DNA of 24,881 bases from CAITNM01 sp964446295. GTDB lineage: Bacteria > Pseudomonadota > Alphaproteobacteria > Paracaedibacterales > CAITNM01. The notes under the pieces were generated by a model. That model saw only the letters and a program-made list of their open reading frames with translations. It was not told the origin of the DNA and searched no databases. Both the position numbers and the translations under genes were made by a program. The stretch lies in the NCBI GenBank assembly GCA_964446295.1, contig CAYUNR010000019.1, forward strand, positions 1 to 24,881, in the 5' to 3' direction. Of the stretch, positions 15,233 to 23,168 are shown one piece after another (position 1 is the first letter of the stretch; each line of letters opens with the position of its first letter).

Positions 15233-15261
15233 TTTATAATGAATTAGCGGTTGAAGGTCAA
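15233..15261 (-). promoter_or_regulatory. Sigma-70 promoter of tRNA-Lys/truA
   Basis: Minus strand TTGACC (15261-15256), 17-bp spacer, TATAAA (15238-15233), close to consensus, placing transcription start around 15226, about 10 nt before the tRNA. The -35 lies inside a perfect dyad (15249-15263). Confidence 0.8.
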
Positions 15262-15269
15262 CCTTTTTT
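15249..15269 (+). repeat. Dyad GGTTGA-AGG-TCAACC followed by T6
   Basis: A perfect 6-bp inverted repeat with 3-bp centre (15249-15263) followed on the plus strand by TTTTTT (15264-15269). It covers the -35 of the tRNA-Lys promoter. It looks like a small plus-strand terminator although no plus-strand gene ends here. It could instead be an operator or chance. Confidence 0.6.
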
Positions 15270-15354
15270 CTGGCATTAAGAGAAGATAGAGGTTTTAATG
15301 AATTGTTAAAGTCCTTGCGCTACATTAAAAGCACTGTGAGAGAAAAAAGTAAAA

Positions 15355-16500
15355 ATGTATTATTTTCGTTTTCTAAAGACTCTAAAAGCAAGCCAAGCAG
15401 TGTTAGCCATTTTGGCAATAATTATTTGTTTTTTGTCATTGTGGTTTGTAGTTCTGCGGGTTGGCAAACCAGTAACACGTTCGATCTGCGTTGCAGCAAT
15501 GAGCACGGATCGCGTTATTGATAGAGAACAACGAATGCGTGTTATTGAAGCGCAAACAGTCACTTTGGGTACTGTTAGCAAACGCATAAACACAGTTGGG
15601 CATATGCGGGCTAACGCTATGGTGGTCATTAAATCTGAATTAAGCGGACGTATTGCTGAGTTATTATTCACCGAAGGTGGAGCCGTTAAAAAAGGTGATT
15701 TAATTATTCGCTTTGAAGATGCTGAATATCGTGCAGCTGTTCAAATAGCTGAAGGTGAGCATGAAAATGCAAAAGCAAACTTAGAGCGCATTTCGAAATT
15801 GCATGAGCAAAAAGTTGAAAGCAATAAAAAACTTGATGAAGCGAATGCCACTATGAAAATGACAGAAGGCAAGCTTTTACAAGCAAAAGCAAATCTTGAA
15901 AAAGCTAATATTAAAGCACCTTTTGATGGAACAATTGGCATTATGAACATAAGTGCTGGAGCATTTGTTCAAGGAGCCACTGATTTAGTAACAGTTGTAG
16001 ACAATAAGTCTGTTAAGGTTACATTTAAAGTTCCTGAAAAAAATGTGCACGATATAGGCGTGGGACAGGTTGTTGAAGTAAAAGTCAGCGCGTTTAAAGA
16101 TCAGGTGTTCACGGGCATGATAGAAGCGGTTGATGCTAAGGTTGAACAAGAAAGTCACAGTGTGCAAGTAAAAGGCGTTATTCCCAACCCTGATAATTTA
16201 TTGCGCGACGGTCTGTTTGCAAATGTAAGCCTTATTGTAGGTGAAAAAGGCAACACCATGACTGTAGATGAGTCTTCAATTGAGAGAATCGGTGAAATTG
16301 AATTTGTGTGGGTAGTAGAAAGAGGGCGCGCTGAAAAGCGTCGTGTACTGACTGGATCACGTGAAAATGGACAAGTTGAAATTGTTGCTGGTTTGCAACC
16401 TGGTCAAATTGTTGTTACCTCAGGGCAAATCAAGCTTAGCGATGGTGCAAAAGTTAAAATTTCAAATATGCCTGATCCATCTGTAAAAGTAATGCTGTAG
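15355..16500 (+). CDS. RND efflux periplasmic adaptor (membrane fusion protein)
   Basis: Periplasmic adaptor linking an inner-membrane RND pump to an outer-membrane channel. It has 381 residues. An N-terminal membrane anchor lies at about 14-37. The lipoyl-like half motif is around ELSGRIAELLFTEGGAVKKGD, and a coiled-coil hairpin runs about 140-190 (EGEHENAKANLERISKLHEQ onward). The second lipoyl half is IKAPFDGTIGIMNISAGAFV, followed by a beta-barrel and a membrane-proximal domain. ATG 15355 is the only start that keeps the anchor; its Shine-Dalgarno is weak. The permease follows after 9 nt. No TolC-like gene is in the window. Substrate unknown. Confidence 0.93.
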   Translation: MYYFRFLKTLKASQAVLAILAIIICFLSLWFVVLRVGKPVTRSICVAAMSTDRVIDREQRMRVIEAQTVTLGTVSKRINTVGHMRANAMVVIKSELSGRIAELLFTEGGAVKKGDLIIRFEDAEYRAAVQIAEGEHENAKANLERISKLHEQKVESNKKLDEANATMKMTEGKLLQAKANLEKANIKAPFDGTIGIMNISAGAFVQGATDLVTVVDNKSVKVTFKVPEKNVHDIGVGQVVEVKVSAFKDQVFTGMIEAVDAKVEQESHSVQVKGVIPNPDNLLRDGLFANVSLIVGEKGNTMTVDESSIERIGEIEFVWVVERGRAEKRRVLTGSRENGQVEIVAGLQPGQIVVTSGQIKLSDGAKVKISNMPDPSVKVML

Positions 16501-16509
16501 CGGGGCACG

Positions 16510-19500
16510 ATGCGTATTTCCGAAGTTTGTATTGAGCGTCCAGTTTTTGCATGGGTTATGACGCTTATTTTGGTGTTGTTAGGTGCTGTAGGCGCTTACA
16601 GACTACCTTTACAAGCAATGCCTACTGTTTCCAATACCACCATTACAATTGAATGTACGCTTCCTGGCGCTAGCCCAGAAGTTGTTGAAACAACTGTAAC
16701 CAGAATAATTGAAGATTCTGTTTCTAGCGTTGAAGGTGTTGATCAAATTGAATCTATAAGTAATTCAGAAGATTCAAAAGTTACTGTTACATTCAGACCT
16801 GAACGCAAAAGTGAAGATGCTGTTAACGATATTCGCGACAAACTTGCTAAAAACCAAGAGCGAATGCCTAATGATGCAACACAGCCTGTTCTAACTAAAT
16901 CGCGCGCTGACGATAGAGCAATCATTCAGTTAGCACTAACATCTTCTGTGCTTGATGCAGGTGAATTACATGATTTTGCAAAGCGCGAACTAGAAAAAGA
17001 ATTAGAAGCAGTTAATGGCGCAGCACGCGTTGATATTTTAGGTGCTAGCGATTACGTAATGAGAATTTATCTAAACCCACTAAGCCTGGCTGCTTACAAC
17101 ATAAGCGTTTCTGAAGTTTTGCAGCAAGTTAAAAGACAAAACATTGAAAAACCAGCTGGAAAGCTTATTTCAAAAGACCGTGAATATTCAGTCACAACTG
17201 TTGCCTCTTTAGAAAAGCCTGAAGAATTCGAAAATATGATTGTGGCACATAGAAAAGATTTTTTGGTTAGGTTACGTGATATTGGCCGTGCTGAAATTGA
17301 TTCAGATGACAGAAAGCAAAAAACATATTTCAATGGAAAAGCTGGTATTAGCATCGGCATTGTGAAGCAGTCTAATGCTAACCCCATTGATGTTGCACGT
17401 GGTGTTAAGGCAGTTGTTGAACGAATAAAAAAGAGTTTACCTGAAAACATCACAATTCATGTAGCTAGTGATACAACAACATTTATTGAACGGTCTATTC
17501 ATGAAGTATACCGCACGCTTTTTGAAACCACATTGTTGGTTATTTTAGTGGTCGTTTTCTTTTTACGATCAGTTCGTGCATCAATTATTCCGTTGGTGAC
17601 AATCCCTGTATCATTGATTGGTGCACTATTTTTAATGTATTTGCTGAACTTTACATTAAATTCATTAACCTTAATGGCTATGGTTTTGGCCATTGGCTTG
17701 GTGGTAGATGACGCCATTGTCGTTCTTGAAAGTGTGCATAGAAATCGTGAATTAGGTATGAAACCTTTCGAAGCAGCTTACAAGGGTATTCGTGAAATTA
17801 GTTTTGCAATTGTTGCAATGACACTTACGCTTGTCGCGGTATATGCCCCTGTTTCATTGGCCAGCGGACGCATTGGAAAATTTTTGGTTGAATTTTCAAT
17901 TACCCTTGCTGGAGCTGTTTTATTATCTGGTTTTGCAGCACTTACCCTTTCACCCATGATGTGTGCGCGCTTATTAGGTGATGATGATCATGCAACAAAA
18001 GAAAATATTAACAAAAATAATTGTTCTTCTTGGGATAAATTTAAAGATTATTTTTTAACAGATACTTGGATGATTAATTTAGAAACCAAGTACGAACGCA
18101 TTTTGAATATGTTAATGCCAAAACGATCGATAGTTGCTTTAGCTGCAGTTGGCATTGCTTGTTTAGGGTACACAACCTATCAATATTTGCCAGCGGAAAC
18201 AACACCATCAGAAGACCAAGGCATTATTAAAATTGAAGGACAATCGCCTCAAAGCTCGACACTTGCTTACACAGAACGTTATGTACAGCTGCTTGATGAT
18301 GCGATTAATAAAATTCCTGAAGTTGAACGTCGAGTTATTTCTATTACTAATCCATCTTTTGACGGAAGCATTATTCTTAAAAATAATACAGAACGACTAC
18401 GAAGCACAGAAGAAATTGCTGCCCAAATACGTGAATCTATTGAAGCAATTACAGGAATTCAAGTGAAAGTTGATGCTGGTTCAAGTGGTGGTGGAGGTGG
18501 CGGCGATAGCGGACGTGCTGTTGATTTTGTTATTCGAGCCAATAAAACATTTCAAGAACTTCAAGCAATGTCAGGAACTCTTTGGGGTGAATTACACCAT
18601 TCTGGTTATTTTCAAGCTATATTCAATAATACGCGCGGTGATGTAGCAGATTATACTGTTAGCGTTTTACGTGACAAAATTTCTTCCTTAGGCATTGAGC
18701 CCGATGCTATTGCTGAAACAATTTCTGCACTAATTAAGGGTAAAAAAGCAGATAAATTCAAGAAAAACAATAAAAACTACGATGTGATGGTACAAGTTGA
18801 AAATGCTGCGCGCCAGAGCCCAGATGACATTACAAATCTTTTCGTAAAAGCAGCTGATAAAGATGGAACATTAGTACCTTTGTCAGAACTTGTCGTGATT
18901 AATTCGAGATCAGGACCTGTTGAAATTCAACACACAAACCGTATGCGTTCGGTAATGCTTTCGGGTGTTTTGAAACCAGAATACAGCATGAAAGACGGTA
19001 TTAATTTAGTTGAAACTATATCAAAAGACTTAACAACAACTGATTACCGAATTGATTTTATGGGTGAAGCGAAGCGATTTTTAACAGAAGGCCCTCAGAT
19101 GCTTCTTGTGTTTGGGTTAGCAATTGCGTTTATTTACCTGATTATGGCTGCACAGTTTGAAAGCTGGCGTGACCCCTTTATTATTATGTTGAGTGTGCCC
19201 TTGTCGCTTACTGGGGCGGTTATTACCTTAGCCTTCCTAGAAGGTGGCAGTTTGAATTTGTATTCGAACATTGGGTTGATTACTTTGATTGGGCTGATTA
19301 CGAAGCATGGAATTTTAATGGTTACGTACGCAAACCAGATGCGTGATGAAGATGGAGCAAGTATTGAAAATGCCATTATACAATCATGCAAAATTCGTTT
19401 GCGACCAATTTTGATGACAACATGCGCTATGGTATTAGGTGCATTACCATTAGCACTCGCTACTGGAGCTGGCTCTGAAAGTCGCCGTCAATTAGGCTGG

Positions 19501-19614
19501 GTTATTGTGGGCGGCATGACAATTGGTACATTGTTTACTTTGTTTGTTGTGCCTGCTTTTTATACTTATTTCACTAAAAAGAAGCGTGAAATGATAAAGG
19601 TTTCTGTTGCATAA
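16510..19614 (+). CDS. RND-family efflux permease (AcrB/MexB-like, HAE1 type)
   Basis: Proton-driven inner-membrane pump, normally trimeric. It has 1034 residues, standard length. The start RISEVCIERPVFAWVMTLIL is typical. The proton-relay Asp pair is D400/D401 (GLVVDDAIVVLES), and the TM10 Lys is present in GLITKHGIL, as in AcrB K940. The two halves are each TM1 plus a periplasmic loop and six TM. A run of six glycines in the second porter loop (near 18490-18505) is an oddity. It forms an operon with the preceding adaptor. Its stop overlaps the start of the next gene by 8 nt. Confidence 0.96.
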   Translation: MRISEVCIERPVFAWVMTLILVLLGAVGAYRLPLQAMPTVSNTTITIECTLPGASPEVVETTVTRIIEDSVSSVEGVDQIESISNSEDSKVTVTFRPERKSEDAVNDIRDKLAKNQERMPNDATQPVLTKSRADDRAIIQLALTSSVLDAGELHDFAKRELEKELEAVNGAARVDILGASDYVMRIYLNPLSLAAYNISVSEVLQQVKRQNIEKPAGKLISKDREYSVTTVASLEKPEEFENMIVAHRKDFLVRLRDIGRAEIDSDDRKQKTYFNGKAGISIGIVKQSNANPIDVARGVKAVVERIKKSLPENITIHVASDTTTFIERSIHEVYRTLFETTLLVILVVVFFLRSVRASIIPLVTIPVSLIGALFLMYLLNFTLNSLTLMAMVLAIGLVVDDAIVVLESVHRNRELGMKPFEAAYKGIREISFAIVAMTLTLVAVYAPVSLASGRIGKFLVEFSITLAGAVLLSGFAALTLSPMMCARLLGDDDHATKENINKNNCSSWDKFKDYFLTDTWMINLETKYERILNMLMPKRSIVALAAVGIACLGYTTYQYLPAETTPSEDQGIIKIEGQSPQSSTLAYTERYVQLLDDAINKIPEVERRVISITNPSFDGSIILKNNTERLRSTEEIAAQIRESIEAITGIQVKVDAGSSGGGGGGDSGRAVDFVIRANKTFQELQAMSGTLWGELHHSGYFQAIFNNTRGDVADYTVSVLRDKISSLGIEPDAIAETISALIKGKKADKFKKNNKNYDVMVQVENAARQSPDDITNLFVKAADKDGTLVPLSELVVINSRSGPVEIQHTNRMRSVMLSGVLKPEYSMKDGINLVETISKDLTTTDYRIDFMGEAKRFLTEGPQMLLVFGLAIAFIYLIMAAQFESWRDPFIIMLSVPLSLTGAVITLAFLEGGSLNLYSNIGLITLIGLITKHGILMVTYANQMRDEDGASIENAIIQSCKIRLRPILMTTCAMVLGALPLALATGAGSESRRQLGWVIVGGMTIGTLFTLFVVPAFYTYFTKKKREMIKVSVA

Positions 19615-20374
19615 CGTTCCCAAAATTTTTGATAATAGTCTTTTAAAAACTAAAATCAAGCATTCACATCCCAAAGTAATTAAACTACAAGACCTGCTGA
19701 ATGATATTCTACAGCAGCGTCTATGTTTTTTCTCAAGAAATTTTTCATTAAAAGCACACCATACTTTTTTAAAGTGTGTGGCAATGGAAAGCCTTATCGA
19801 AATTGATTCGGAAACACTACCATTTAAACCCCACAGTTTTGACCTTATATTCAGTGCAGGGCCATTGATGTTTACAAATGATATTCCTGGAGTATTAAAG
19901 CAATGGTACGCATCCTTGAGGCCTAGCGGAGTATTTATGGCATCATTTGTGGGTGAAGATAGCTTAATGGAATTGAAAGAGTGTTTTATAAATGCTGAAG
20001 AAGCAATGGGACTTCCACATTATTTACGATTTTTTCCAACCATTGCTACTAAAGATGCAGGTATGCTTATGCAACGTGTAGGATTTCATTTGCCAACCGC
20101 GGATAAAACGAGACATATATTTCAAGTTGGGTCATTGTCAGAATTGCTAAGCATTCTAAAGGCCATTGGTGGTAATGTGCTTTATGATAAGTCAAATGCA
20201 GCACTAACAAAAAAATTTTTAAAAGCAGTTGAAGAAGACTATTTCAAACGTTACTCTTCTGAAGATCAGCTAAATGTAACTATTGATATTGTTTGCATGA
20301 CAGGTTGGGCCATTGAGCGTTATGCTGAAGAACGAATACAACAAGACACACCAAAAACTATAGGATTTATATGA
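19607..20374 (+). CDS. NDUFAF5-like methyltransferase-fold protein lacking SAM motif I
   Basis: 255 residues from a TTG start at 19607, supported by AAAGG six bases upstream and the 8-nt overlap with the RND stop. The N-terminus (VPKIFDNSLLK) and body (LPFKPHSFDLIFSAGPLMF, NDIPGVLKQWYASLRPSG, DAGMLMQRVGFHLP, IVCMTGWA) align by eye with the alphaproteobacterial/mitochondrial NDUFAF5 (BioC-like) family, a complex I assembly factor. Where relatives have the glycine-rich DLG-type motif I and the acidic residue after beta-2, this protein has FSLKAHHTFLKCVAM and is about 20 residues shorter. SAM binding is therefore probably lost or altered. Its stop overlaps the peptidase start (ATGA), so it is translated with its neighbours. 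It could be an eroding gene. Confidence 0.75.
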   Translation: MHNVPKIFDNSLLKTKIKHSHPKVIKLQDLLNDILQQRLCFFSRNFSLKAHHTFLKCVAMESLIEIDSETLPFKPHSFDLIFSAGPLMFTNDIPGVLKQWYASLRPSGVFMASFVGEDSLMELKECFINAEEAMGLPHYLRFFPTIATKDAGMLMQRVGFHLPTADKTRHIFQVGSLSELLSILKAIGGNVLYDKSNAALTKKFLKAVEEDYFKRYSSEDQLNVTIDIVCMTGWAIERYAEERIQQDTPKTIGFI

Positions 20375-21627
20375 TAAAAACAACGACACTAGCGAATGGT
20401 CTAAGAATTGCCAGCGATACAATAGACCATGTAGAAACAGTGGCGCTTGGGGTGTGGTTGAATATTGGTACACGGCATGAGAAAAAATCAGAAAATGGTA
20501 TTGCGCATATGCTGGAACATATGGCGTTTAAAGGCACGACAGATCGTACAGCCTTAGACATATCAAAAGCTATTGAAGATGTAGGCGGGTATATGAATGC
20601 TTATACATCTCGTGAAATGACAGCATATTACGTTAGAGTTTTACGTAAAGATGTTGAGCTTGCCGTTGATATTTTATCTGATATTTTACAAAACTCTACT
20701 TTTGATGAAGCTGAATTTGCACGTGAGCAAGGTGTTGTTTTGCAAGAAATAGGTCGTTCAAATGACACGCCTGATGATGTTGTTTTTGATTATTTCCAGG
20801 AAACTTGTTTTGGTGACCATCCTATGGGGTGGGCGACACTGGGCACAGAAGACATTATAAAATCACTTACGCCAGGTGCTGTGAAAGCATATATGGACCG
20901 TCATTATGGTGTAAAAAATATGGTGTTTTCTGCAGCTGGACGCGTTGATCATGATGAACTTTGCGGACTTGTTGATAAATATTTCACAAAAATCTGTGAT
21001 AAGGGCCATCAAACACCATTACCTGCAGGATATGTTGGCGGAGATTTCAGACAAAAAAAAGATTTAGAACAAGTGCATGTAGTGCTTGGATTACCCACTG
21101 TTAATATGTTTGACCCAACATATTACGATTATATGATTTTAGCATCGGTTTTGGGTGGCGGTATGGCGTCTCGCCTTTTCCATGAAATTCGTGAAAAACG
21201 TGGACTCGTTTATACAATTTCAGCAGATCAATATAGCTATACCGATGCTGGTATGCTGACTATATATGCTGGCACTGGACCAAAGGAAGTTGCTGAATTG
21301 CTACCAGTTGTTTGTGCTGAACTGAAAAAGGCCGCAAGCACAATTACTGAAGAAGAAGTCAATCGCTCAATAAATCAAATGCAAGCAGGGCTTTTGATGG
21401 GACTTGAAAGCACGTCGCATCGTTGCGAACGTCTAGCAAAGCAAATGCATTTATTCGGGCGTGTTATTCCTATGGAAGAAGTTCTTGAAAAGTTAGCGCG
21501 CGTTAATGTGAAAAGTGTTCAGGCTGCATGCCAAAATGTATTATTAGGCAAGCCAACCCTTACAACGCTTGGGTTGGTTGAGCACGTGATGACCTATGAC
21601 GACTTAGTTGCAGATTTAGCTGCTTAG
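20371..21627 (+). CDS. M16B zinc metallopeptidase (mitochondrial-processing-peptidase-like)
   Basis: A 418-residue pitrilysin-type peptidase related to the beta subunit of mitochondrial processing peptidase. The inverted zinc motif HxxEH is H46/E49/H50 (AHMLEHMAFKGT), and the third ligand lies in REQGVVLQEIGRSND. The C-terminal half carries the typical GGGMASRLFHEIREKRGLVY. No signal peptide, so cytoplasmic. The start ATG overlaps the preceding stop (ATGA). The stop (21625-21627) directly abuts the stop of the convergent T6SS operon (21628). Confidence 0.95.
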   Translation: MIKTTTLANGLRIASDTIDHVETVALGVWLNIGTRHEKKSENGIAHMLEHMAFKGTTDRTALDISKAIEDVGGYMNAYTSREMTAYYVRVLRKDVELAVDILSDILQNSTFDEAEFAREQGVVLQEIGRSNDTPDDVVFDYFQETCFGDHPMGWATLGTEDIIKSLTPGAVKAYMDRHYGVKNMVFSAAGRVDHDELCGLVDKYFTKICDKGHQTPLPAGYVGGDFRQKKDLEQVHVVLGLPTVNMFDPTYYDYMILASVLGGGMASRLFHEIREKRGLVYTISADQYSYTDAGMLTIYAGTGPKEVAELLPVVCAELKKAASTITEEEVNRSINQMQAGLLMGLESTSHRCERLAKQMHLFGRVIPMEEVLEKLARVNVKSVQAACQNVLLGKPTLTTLGLVEHVMTYDDLVADLAA

Positions 21628-21966
21628 TTAAGCCTTTGTGTACGCACGGATAGCTTTGACATGATGTCGTCCGTGATTCATTTGGCTTTTAATTTCAATA
21701 AGCTCTTTTTCGGCGCTTACAAACTTGTTTTGCACGAAAGTCTTTAATTCTTTTAAAGAAGGTGTTACAGAGCCTTGCTCACTTACTGGCAACATTTTGC
21801 ATTGCTCTAGCAATTTTTGTAATTCAGTCTCAATTTCATGAAAGTGCGATTCTGTTAAGGCTAGAATTTCGTTACGATTATCCATAGCTTTGATACTATC
21901 AGTTGGCCATACATCCATTTTTTGTTGCAGACTTTTTATTTGTTTTTGAATATTATCAATCGTCAT
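21628..21966 (-). CDS. Small helical protein ending the T6SS operon, FliT/FlgN-chaperone-like pattern
   Basis: 112 residues, not recognised with confidence. It is almost entirely helical: an N-terminal amphipathic segment (IQKQIKSLQQKM), DNRNEILALTESHFHEIETEL, a short break with Pro/Ser, then a long helix ending MNHGRHHVKAIRAYTKA. The overall layout and the terminal xxAIRAY resemble FliT/FlgN-type export chaperones, but this is pattern matching only. The ribosome site AAGGA lies six bases upstream of ATG 21966. It follows tssE by 14 nt and is the last gene of the operon, where many T6SS clusters have tssF. A T6SS accessory or chaperone role is an inference. Confidence 0.65.
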   Translation of the reverse strand: MTIDNIQKQIKSLQQKMDVWPTDSIKAMDNRNEILALTESHFHEIETELQKLLEQCKMLPVSEQGSVTPSLKELKTFVQNKFVSAEKELIEIKSQMNHGRHHVKAIRAYTKA

Positions 21967-21980
21967 ATTTTTCCTTATTT

Positions 21981-22511
21981 CTAGCTGAGGTTGTTAATTT
22001 CTATACCAAAAGCGACGGGTTGTTGAAATTCTTTCATTACAACTTGTCCGCGAATGCTTATGTATAAACGCTGACTCTGTCCATCGAAATGGTCAAGAGA
22101 AACACTTACTTTTTTTAGTCTAGGTTCAAAGTAACTGATGGCATCCTTAAAAAGATCACCTATACGCACCCACTGAGTTTTGTCGGCAGGGTCGATTGAT
22201 GTAAAATCGGGAACACCATACATCCAAGGTAAACCTAGACCATATTCTTGGTCACGATAGCGGCTGTAAATCTTTGCTGTAGCGCTTAAGCGTGTATTTA
22301 ATAAACGAGCAACGTCATTGACTATAGACTCTAACACTTGAGCACGATTGAGAATTATCCGTTTAGGATGTTCTTGCTGTGTTTCTGGAATATCATCAAT
22401 TAATCTCTCAAAGAGGGGCGCTTTACTACCTTTTTTTGGTTTTGGCTCTGGTTTATTTAGAAATGAGCTTGTACTTTTATTTTTGCTAAACGACTTCGCT
22501 GTGGTGCCCAT
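21981..22511 (-). CDS. tssE: T6SS baseplate subunit TssE (gp25-like)
   Basis: Baseplate wedge protein homologous to phage T4 gp25. It has 176 residues. LFERLIDDIPE (33-43), ESIVNDVARLLNTRLS (61-76) and YGVPDFTSID (98-107) are the TssE signatures, followed by FEPRLKKVSVSL (128-139), the gp25 core. The first about 30 residues form a Ser/Lys/Pro-rich extension. It lies 76 nt downstream of hcp with a hairpin in between, and 14 nt upstream of the small helical gene. It is one of four recognisable parts of the operon entering from the right. Confidence 0.9.
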   Translation of the reverse strand: MGTTAKSFSKNKSTSSFLNKPEPKPKKGSKAPLFERLIDDIPETQQEHPKRIILNRAQVLESIVNDVARLLNTRLSATAKIYSRYRDQEYGLGLPWMYGVPDFTSIDPADKTQWVRIGDLFKDAISYFEPRLKKVSVSLDHFDGQSQRLYISIRGQVVMKEFQQPVAFGIEINNLS

Positions 22512-22526
22512 TTGTAGAATGCATTA

Positions 22527-22559
22527 AGCCAATAAAACTATTATGTAGTTCTATTGGCT
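22527..22559 (-). terminator. 14-bp hairpin between hcp and tssE
   Basis: Minus strand AGCCAATAGAACTA, loop CATAA, TAGTTTTATTGGCT: 14 pairs with one G-T wobble. There is no T tract after it, so it is unlikely to be a full terminator. In this place it could reduce read-through or protect the 3' end of hcp mRNA, giving more Hcp than baseplate protein. The rest of the 76-bp gap shows nothing else. Confidence 0.65.
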
Positions 22560-22587
22560 ATAAAATCAATTCTTTAAAAAAATAACT

Positions 22588-23157
22588 TTATTTACTTGTG
22601 TTTGTAACAAAATCAACAGTGTAAACTTTTTGCCCAGCTGCTTTTTCACCTTTGTAATCAAATCGTGTGATCTCAATTTTTTTTGCTTTAAAACGAATTG
22701 TAATTGATGGAGTCACAGCTGTTTGAATGAAAAAAAATGTACTGACAATTTGCGCTTTTTCAAAATTAAATGTTTCAATTTTAACGCTGTGTCCACCAAT
22801 ATTTCCAGTTTTTGTGAAAATAACATCGACCATTTGTCCATTTGCAATAGTTTCAACGGCTGTAATATCAACATCACTACAAGGCAACGTGAATTCTATT
22901 TCATCCATTCCAAGAGTAGCAGATGAATTTGTAGCCGAATTAGAGACATCTCCGCTTTCTTTTCTCCAAACGTTCATCTTTAGGCCATGAATAACAGCAG
23001 AGTCTAGGTAACCAGTAACACTACTACTAGTTATGGCTTTTCCGCTATATACAATTTTTGCAAATAAGTCTGCAGAAGAAGCCTGTGATGCGTCGCGTCC
23101 CTCAGCATTACTTACGATCGTAGCTTTTTGATCTAAATTCATAATTGATATTGACAT
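22588..23157 (-). CDS. hcp: T6SS inner-tube protein Hcp (TssD)
   Basis: Forms the stacked hexameric tube expelled by the sheath. It has 189 residues, slightly longer than the usual 160-170. It is predicted all-beta with an Hcp-like order: ADLFAKIVYSG early, a middle beta region, then AQIVSTFFF, ITIRFKAKKIEI and GQKVYTVDFVTNTSK as in the Hcp C-terminus. Similarity to classical Hcp is distant; its place between the sheath gene and tssE strengthens the call. ATG 23157 has a very strong AAGGAG (23170-23165) seven bases upstream, overlapping the sheath gene stop (TAAGGAG). This fits high expression. Confidence 0.75.
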   Translation of the reverse strand: MSISIMNLDQKATIVSNAEGRDASQASSADLFAKIVYSGKAITSSSVTGYLDSAVIHGLKMNVWRKESGDVSNSATNSSATLGMDEIEFTLPCSDVDITAVETIANGQMVDVIFTKTGNIGGHSVKIETFNFEKAQIVSTFFFIQTAVTPSITIRFKAKKIEITRFDYKGEKAAGQKVYTVDFVTNTSK

Positions 23158-23168
23158 ATTTTATCTCC

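Noticed and set aside
15303..15521. 72-residue plus-strand open frame before the RND adaptor
   Set aside because: Overlaps the adaptor's membrane anchor in another frame and has no recognisable features.
18481..18510. Glycine-codon run in the RND permease as a possible repeat-driven switch
   Set aside because: The run mixes GGT, GGA and GGC codons, so slippage is unlikely; a flexible loop in the porter domain is sufficient explanation.
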